DNA from: CAIXZV01 sp037446495
GTDB taxonomy: Bacteria; Chloroflexota; Limnocylindria; Limnocylindrales; CSP1-4
NCBI GenBank assembly: GCA_037446495.1
Contig: JBBIIL010000006.1
Location: forward strand, 1-64,000
DNA length: 64,000 nucleotides
Direction: 5' to 3'
Shown here: piece after piece, positions 61,729 through 64,000 of the stretch
Layout: each line of letters starts with the position of its first letter
How positions within the stretch are numbered: position 1 is the stretch's first letter
Position numbers and translations under genes: made by a program
Notes under the pieces: model-generated
Databases searched by the model: none
What the model saw: only the letters and a program-made list of their open reading frames with translations
Told to the model about the DNA's origin: nothing

Positions 61729-61879
61729 GGTGCACGGGGAGCACCAAATCAGTCGTTTCGCGGGAACAACGGCCCGCGGCGGTGCGCACGGTGCACCAAG
61801 CGCGCGCATTGGTGCAGACCACGCACCGATTCCGGTCCCAAGCGGCAGTGGGCGAGGGATTTGGTGCACACCGCGCACC
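61729..61879. repeat. Array of four GGTGC-N7-GCACC palindromes
   Basis: Four 17-bp inverted repeats at 61729-61745, 61781-61797, 61811-61827 and 61863-61879. The arms are identical (GGTGC/GCACC), extended to TTGGTGC/GCACCAA in the last copy, and the 7-nt centres all differ. Centre distances are 52, 30 and 52 bp, close to whole helical turns. It could be an operator array between trpA and the downstream gene, or a set of small RNA hairpins. Confidence 0.7.
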
Positions 61880-62035
61880 AACGGAGGCGAGAGGCGAGTG
61901 CGCCCCAGGGTTTGGGCAGCATCCGGCTCGAACCACGCTGGGCAGCACCCACAGCCGGCCGGTCTCTCAGCACCCAGCTCATGAGTGGGCCGCAGGCAGG
62001 GCGACGTTGCACCGACCGAACGAACCGAGACTCGC
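61880..62035. other. Intergenic region after the palindrome array
   Basis: About 155 bp without a gene. It carries two AGCACCCA elements but no further full palindrome. The promoter hexamer of the next gene follows. Confidence 0.4.
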
Positions 62036-62041
62036 CATACT
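62036..62041 (+). promoter_or_regulatory. -10 box CATACT, leaderless start
   Basis: CATACT ends 6 nt before the ATG at 62048; no ribosome binding site. Confidence 0.4.
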
Positions 62042-62047
62042 CCCGCC

Positions 62048-62692
62048 ATGGCGAACCTGCGCGTCCTCGTCGAGACAACTCCCAAGAAGGCGTTCGCGTC
62101 CGCGCTCGACTGGCCCGGCCTGTCGCGTGCCGGCAGGGACGAGGCGGCAGCGCTCGAGGCCCTCGCGGCGGCGGTCCCGCGGTATGCGCCCGTGGCGGCG
62201 CTGGCGGGCGAGCGGTTCGACGAGGGGGCGACGGTCGACGTGGTCGAGCATCTCCCGGGTGACGCCACGACGGCCTTCGGCGCGCCCTCGATCATCGCAG
62301 ACGCCGACCGCGCGCCGACCGACGCGTCCGAGGCGGGCCGGCTCGCGCGGCTCGTGGACGCGGCGTGGCGCACGTTCGACGCTGCGGCCGAGGCCGCTCC
62401 GGAAGCGCTGCGCAAAGGCCCGCGGGGCGGTGGTCGGGACCGGTCCAAGATCGTCGGCCATGTCAGCGATGCGGATTCGGGCTATGCCGCAGTCCTCGGC
62501 CTCAGACACCGCCCGGACAGCCGCCTGGCCGTGGAGGCGATGCGCGCCGATATGCTGGCGGTCCTGCGCGAGCCCTCCGACGGCGGCGCCGTCGGGGGCC
62601 GGAAGTGGCCGCCACGGTACGCAGCCCGCCGCGTCGCGTGGCACGCGCTCGACCACGCCTGGGAGATCGAGGACCGAACGGAGACCGCCTGA
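62048..62692 (+). CDS. Unknown protein with HicB-like start and DinB-like end
   Basis: 214 residues. The first 50 (VETTPKKAFASALDWPGLSR, then DEAAALEALAAAVPRYAPVA) recall HicB-type or similar small alpha/beta domains. The end (YAARRVAWHALDHAWEIEDR) resembles the last helix of DinB-like four-helix bundles, with His as a possible metal ligand. I cannot assign a function. It sits directly downstream of the palindrome array and is presumably controlled by it. Confidence 0.6.
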   Translation: MANLRVLVETTPKKAFASALDWPGLSRAGRDEAAALEALAAAVPRYAPVAALAGERFDEGATVDVVEHLPGDATTAFGAPSIIADADRAPTDASEAGRLARLVDAAWRTFDAAAEAAPEALRKGPRGGGRDRSKIVGHVSDADSGYAAVLGLRHRPDSRLAVEAMRADMLAVLREPSDGGAVGGRKWPPRYAARRVAWHALDHAWEIEDRTETA

Positions 62693-62694
62693 GA

Positions 62695-62764
62695 CCCGCT
62701 CGCCGCGGGCCGTTCGGCCGCCGGTCGCCCTGTGTCGTCCCGCTCGCCGCGGGCCGTTCGGCCG
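62695..62764. repeat. 26-bp direct repeat, two copies
   Basis: Identical units at 62695-62720 and 62739-62764 (period 44), starting CCCGCTCGCCGCGGGCC. Each contains CCGCGG and GGCCG-type self-complementary parts, so hairpins are possible. They lie between the unknown gene and the PAS-LuxR gene. Confidence 0.75.
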
Positions 62765-62844
62765 TGATCCGCTTCGCTGGCCACGCCGGACAATCGTCAG
62801 GCGGGCCCGATGCCGGCCTGACGGCACGCAGGAGCTCCCCTTCG

Positions 62845-63546
62845 ATGGCAACCCCGCACCAACGTGCGCAGAGATCCAGCGTGACCGATGGCGCCGCACC
62901 GGTCGAAGCAGCGCTGCCGCGCCATGACTCCGGCACCGTCACCGACCCGTGGGTGGGCCGCCTGGCGGCCAGCGAGGGCATGTTCGTCACCGACGACCGC
63001 CAGCGCATCGTTGCCTGGTCGAGCGCGGCGCAGCGCCTGCTGGGCTTCTCGCCCGAGGAGGCCGTCGGTCGGACCTGCTACCAGGTCGTGATGGGCCGTG
63101 AGCCTGACGGTCACCCGGTCTGCGGCCGGAACTGCTCGGTCACCCGCAACGCCCGTCGTCTCCGCGGCACCGCCAGCTACGAGGTGGTCGCCCACGCGCG
63201 CGACGGCGGGGCCAAGTGCCTGGCGAACACGGTGCTCGTGATCGAGGGCGCTGAGGGAGCATTCCACGTCGTTCACCTGCTGCGCGAGACGCCGGTCGCA
63301 CTGCCCGTGGCGCGGCGGGCCGATGTGGTGGCGCGCGCCGCGGAGCCGCTGGTCGAGACGCTGACCCGACGGGAGCTCGAGGTCATCCGCCTCCTGGCCC
63401 AGGGCGCCACGATGGACGAGATCGCCGAGTCGCTCACGATCAGCGTCCTGACGGCCCGCAACCACACCGCCAACATCGGGCGCAAGCTCGGCGCCCACAG
63501 CCGACTCGAGACCGTCCTGCTCGCGATGCGCCACGGGCTGGTCTAG
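62845..63546 (+). CDS. PAS-domain LuxR-type regulator with cysteine cluster
   Basis: 233 residues. A PAS domain (about 35-150) starts with SEGMFVTDDRQRIVAWSSAAQRLLGFSPEEAVGRTCYQVV and contains Cys residues in GRTCYQVV and HPVCGRNCSVTR. This C...C-x3-C pattern could bind a metal or Fe-S cluster, or sense redox (inference). The C-terminal HTH has LTRRELEVIRLLAQGATMDEIAESLTISVLTARNHTANI, the GerE signature. GGAG lies 10 nt before the ATG. It is next to cydA, so it may regulate cytochrome bd under changing oxygen or redox state. Confidence 0.85.
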   Translation: MATPHQRAQRSSVTDGAAPVEAALPRHDSGTVTDPWVGRLAASEGMFVTDDRQRIVAWSSAAQRLLGFSPEEAVGRTCYQVVMGREPDGHPVCGRNCSVTRNARRLRGTASYEVVAHARDGGAKCLANTVLVIEGAEGAFHVVHLLRETPVALPVARRADVVARAAEPLVETLTRRELEVIRLLAQGATMDEIAESLTISVLTARNHTANIGRKLGAHSRLETVLLAMRHGLV

Positions 63547-63743
63547 GTTCGGCTGCGGCAGTCCGGCGCCATCTGATGCCGGCTGCCACGCGAATTTGAT
63601 GCACAAGCACCATGACCTGGCACGCGTGTGAGTCAGGATAGGTTCGAGCACGATGGTCGCCTGTCAATTCGGGCGATCCGTGCTTATATGCTTGCGACAT
63701 GTATTTCGAGCCGCTGTGAGCTCGAGAGGGTGAGGGACCGTCA
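63547..63743 (+). promoter_or_regulatory. cydA upstream region, AT-richer, likely promoter
   Basis: 197 bp with a TTATAT element near 63685 and short inverted repeats (CGAGC/GCTCG near 63704-63725). It is visibly less GC-rich than its neighbours. No -35 can be fixed. Confidence 0.35.
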
Positions 63744-64000
63744 GTGGATCCTTTGATGCTATCCCGATGGCAATTCGGGATCACCACCGTCTACCACTTC
63801 CTGTTCGTCCCGCTGACGATCGGGCTCGCGTTCACGACCGCCGGCTTCCAGACCGCCTGGTACCGGACCGGCAAGGAGCACTACCTGCGCCTCACCCGGT
63901 TCGTCGGCGAGCTGTTCCTGATCAACTTTGCCCTCGGCATCGTGACCGGCATCGTCCAGGAGTTCCAGTTCGGCATGAACTGGAGCAGCTACAGCCGCTT
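63744..64000 (+). CDS. cydA: Cytochrome bd oxidase subunit I, 5' part
   Basis: 85 residues are inside the window; the gene continues past base 64000. The GTG start is followed by SRWQFGITTVYHFLFVPLTIG, with the His of the heme b595/d region. Later come TGKEHYLRLTRFVGELFLINFALGIVTG and VQEFQFGMNW, whose Glu matches the proton-channel/heme ligand region of CydA. It is a high-affinity quinol oxidase subunit for low oxygen. Confidence 0.94.
   Translation, partial: MDPLMLSRWQFGITTVYHFLFVPLTIGLAFTTAGFQTAWYRTGKEHYLRLTRFVGELFLINFALGIVTGIVQEFQFGMNWSSYSR

Noticed and set aside
61729..61879. CRISPR array
   Set aside because: The repeats are 17-bp palindromes with variable centres and unequal distances (52, 30, 52 bp), there are only four copies, and no cas gene is present.

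Overview
The window is a high-GC (about 70 percent), gene-dense bacterial chromosome segment. It shows no phage, insertion sequence, rRNA or CRISPR. Codon use, frequent GTG starts, many 4-bp ATGA or GTGA stop/start overlaps, a class I (archaeal-type) lysyl-tRNA synthetase, cyanophycin genes, a K+-independent-type H+-pyrophosphatase and a T-box-controlled trp operon suggest an uncultured Chloroflexota lineage (Limnocylindria or Ellin6529-like). A deep-branching actinobacterium cannot be excluded. A run of exactly 100 N at 33362-33461 marks a scaffold gap, so this is probably a draft or metagenome assembly.

Layout. 1-5.2 kb: end of a LuxR-type regulator; a NicO-like metal transporter and Fur-family repressor operon with a Fur-box-like operator; and a three-gene operon of a two-ferredoxin GltD-like flavoprotein plus two paralogous 5-TM membrane proteins, closed by a 14-bp hairpin. 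5.4-10 kb: class II amidotransferase, GT87-like membrane glycosyltransferase, cyanophycinase, and a MarR regulator divergent from a small monooxygenase and an NmrA-like reductase. 10-20 kb: cyanophycin synthetase, a shorter Mur-ligase paralogue without ATP-grasp, an M20 peptidase, AzlCD exporter, and gamma-glutamyltransferase with an MFS transporter. With cphB this looks like a nitrogen storage and peptide-turnover neighbourhood. 21-29 kb: DegV, glutamate dehydrogenase, a Tat lipoprotein of the DMF-amidase type, a BioD/DRTGG protein and an MFS transporter. 29-33 kb: coaX-coaBC-panB-panC operon (pantothenate/CoA). 33-41 kb: NCS2 purine permease (broken by the gap), M16 protease plus TPR protein, ndk, a degenerate NuoN-like pair, lepB. 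41-50 kb: hppA, uppP, argR, greA, lysK-serS, two RDD proteins, tRNA-Ser(UGA). 50-54 kb: MacA/MacB-like efflux pair without an ATPase. 54-61.7 kb: a complete trp operon, trpE-G-D-[C-F-B]-A, behind a T-box with a UGG specifier; trpC, trpF and trpB form one reading frame. 61.7-64 kb: a four-copy 15-17 bp palindrome array, a HicB/DinB-like protein, a PAS-LuxR regulator with a cysteine cluster, and the start of cydA.

Two promoter classes can be read directly. Ten genes start 6-9 nt after a TANNNT-like hexamer with no -35 and no ribosome binding site, which suggests leaderless mRNAs. Five promoters with real 5' leaders have TTGAC-type -35 boxes at 16-18 bp spacing. The strongest leads are the flavoprotein/twin-membrane-protein operon, the TrpC-TrpF-TrpB fusion under a T-box, the cyanophycin-centred cluster with a Mur-only paralogue, and the palindrome array at 61.73-61.88 kb.
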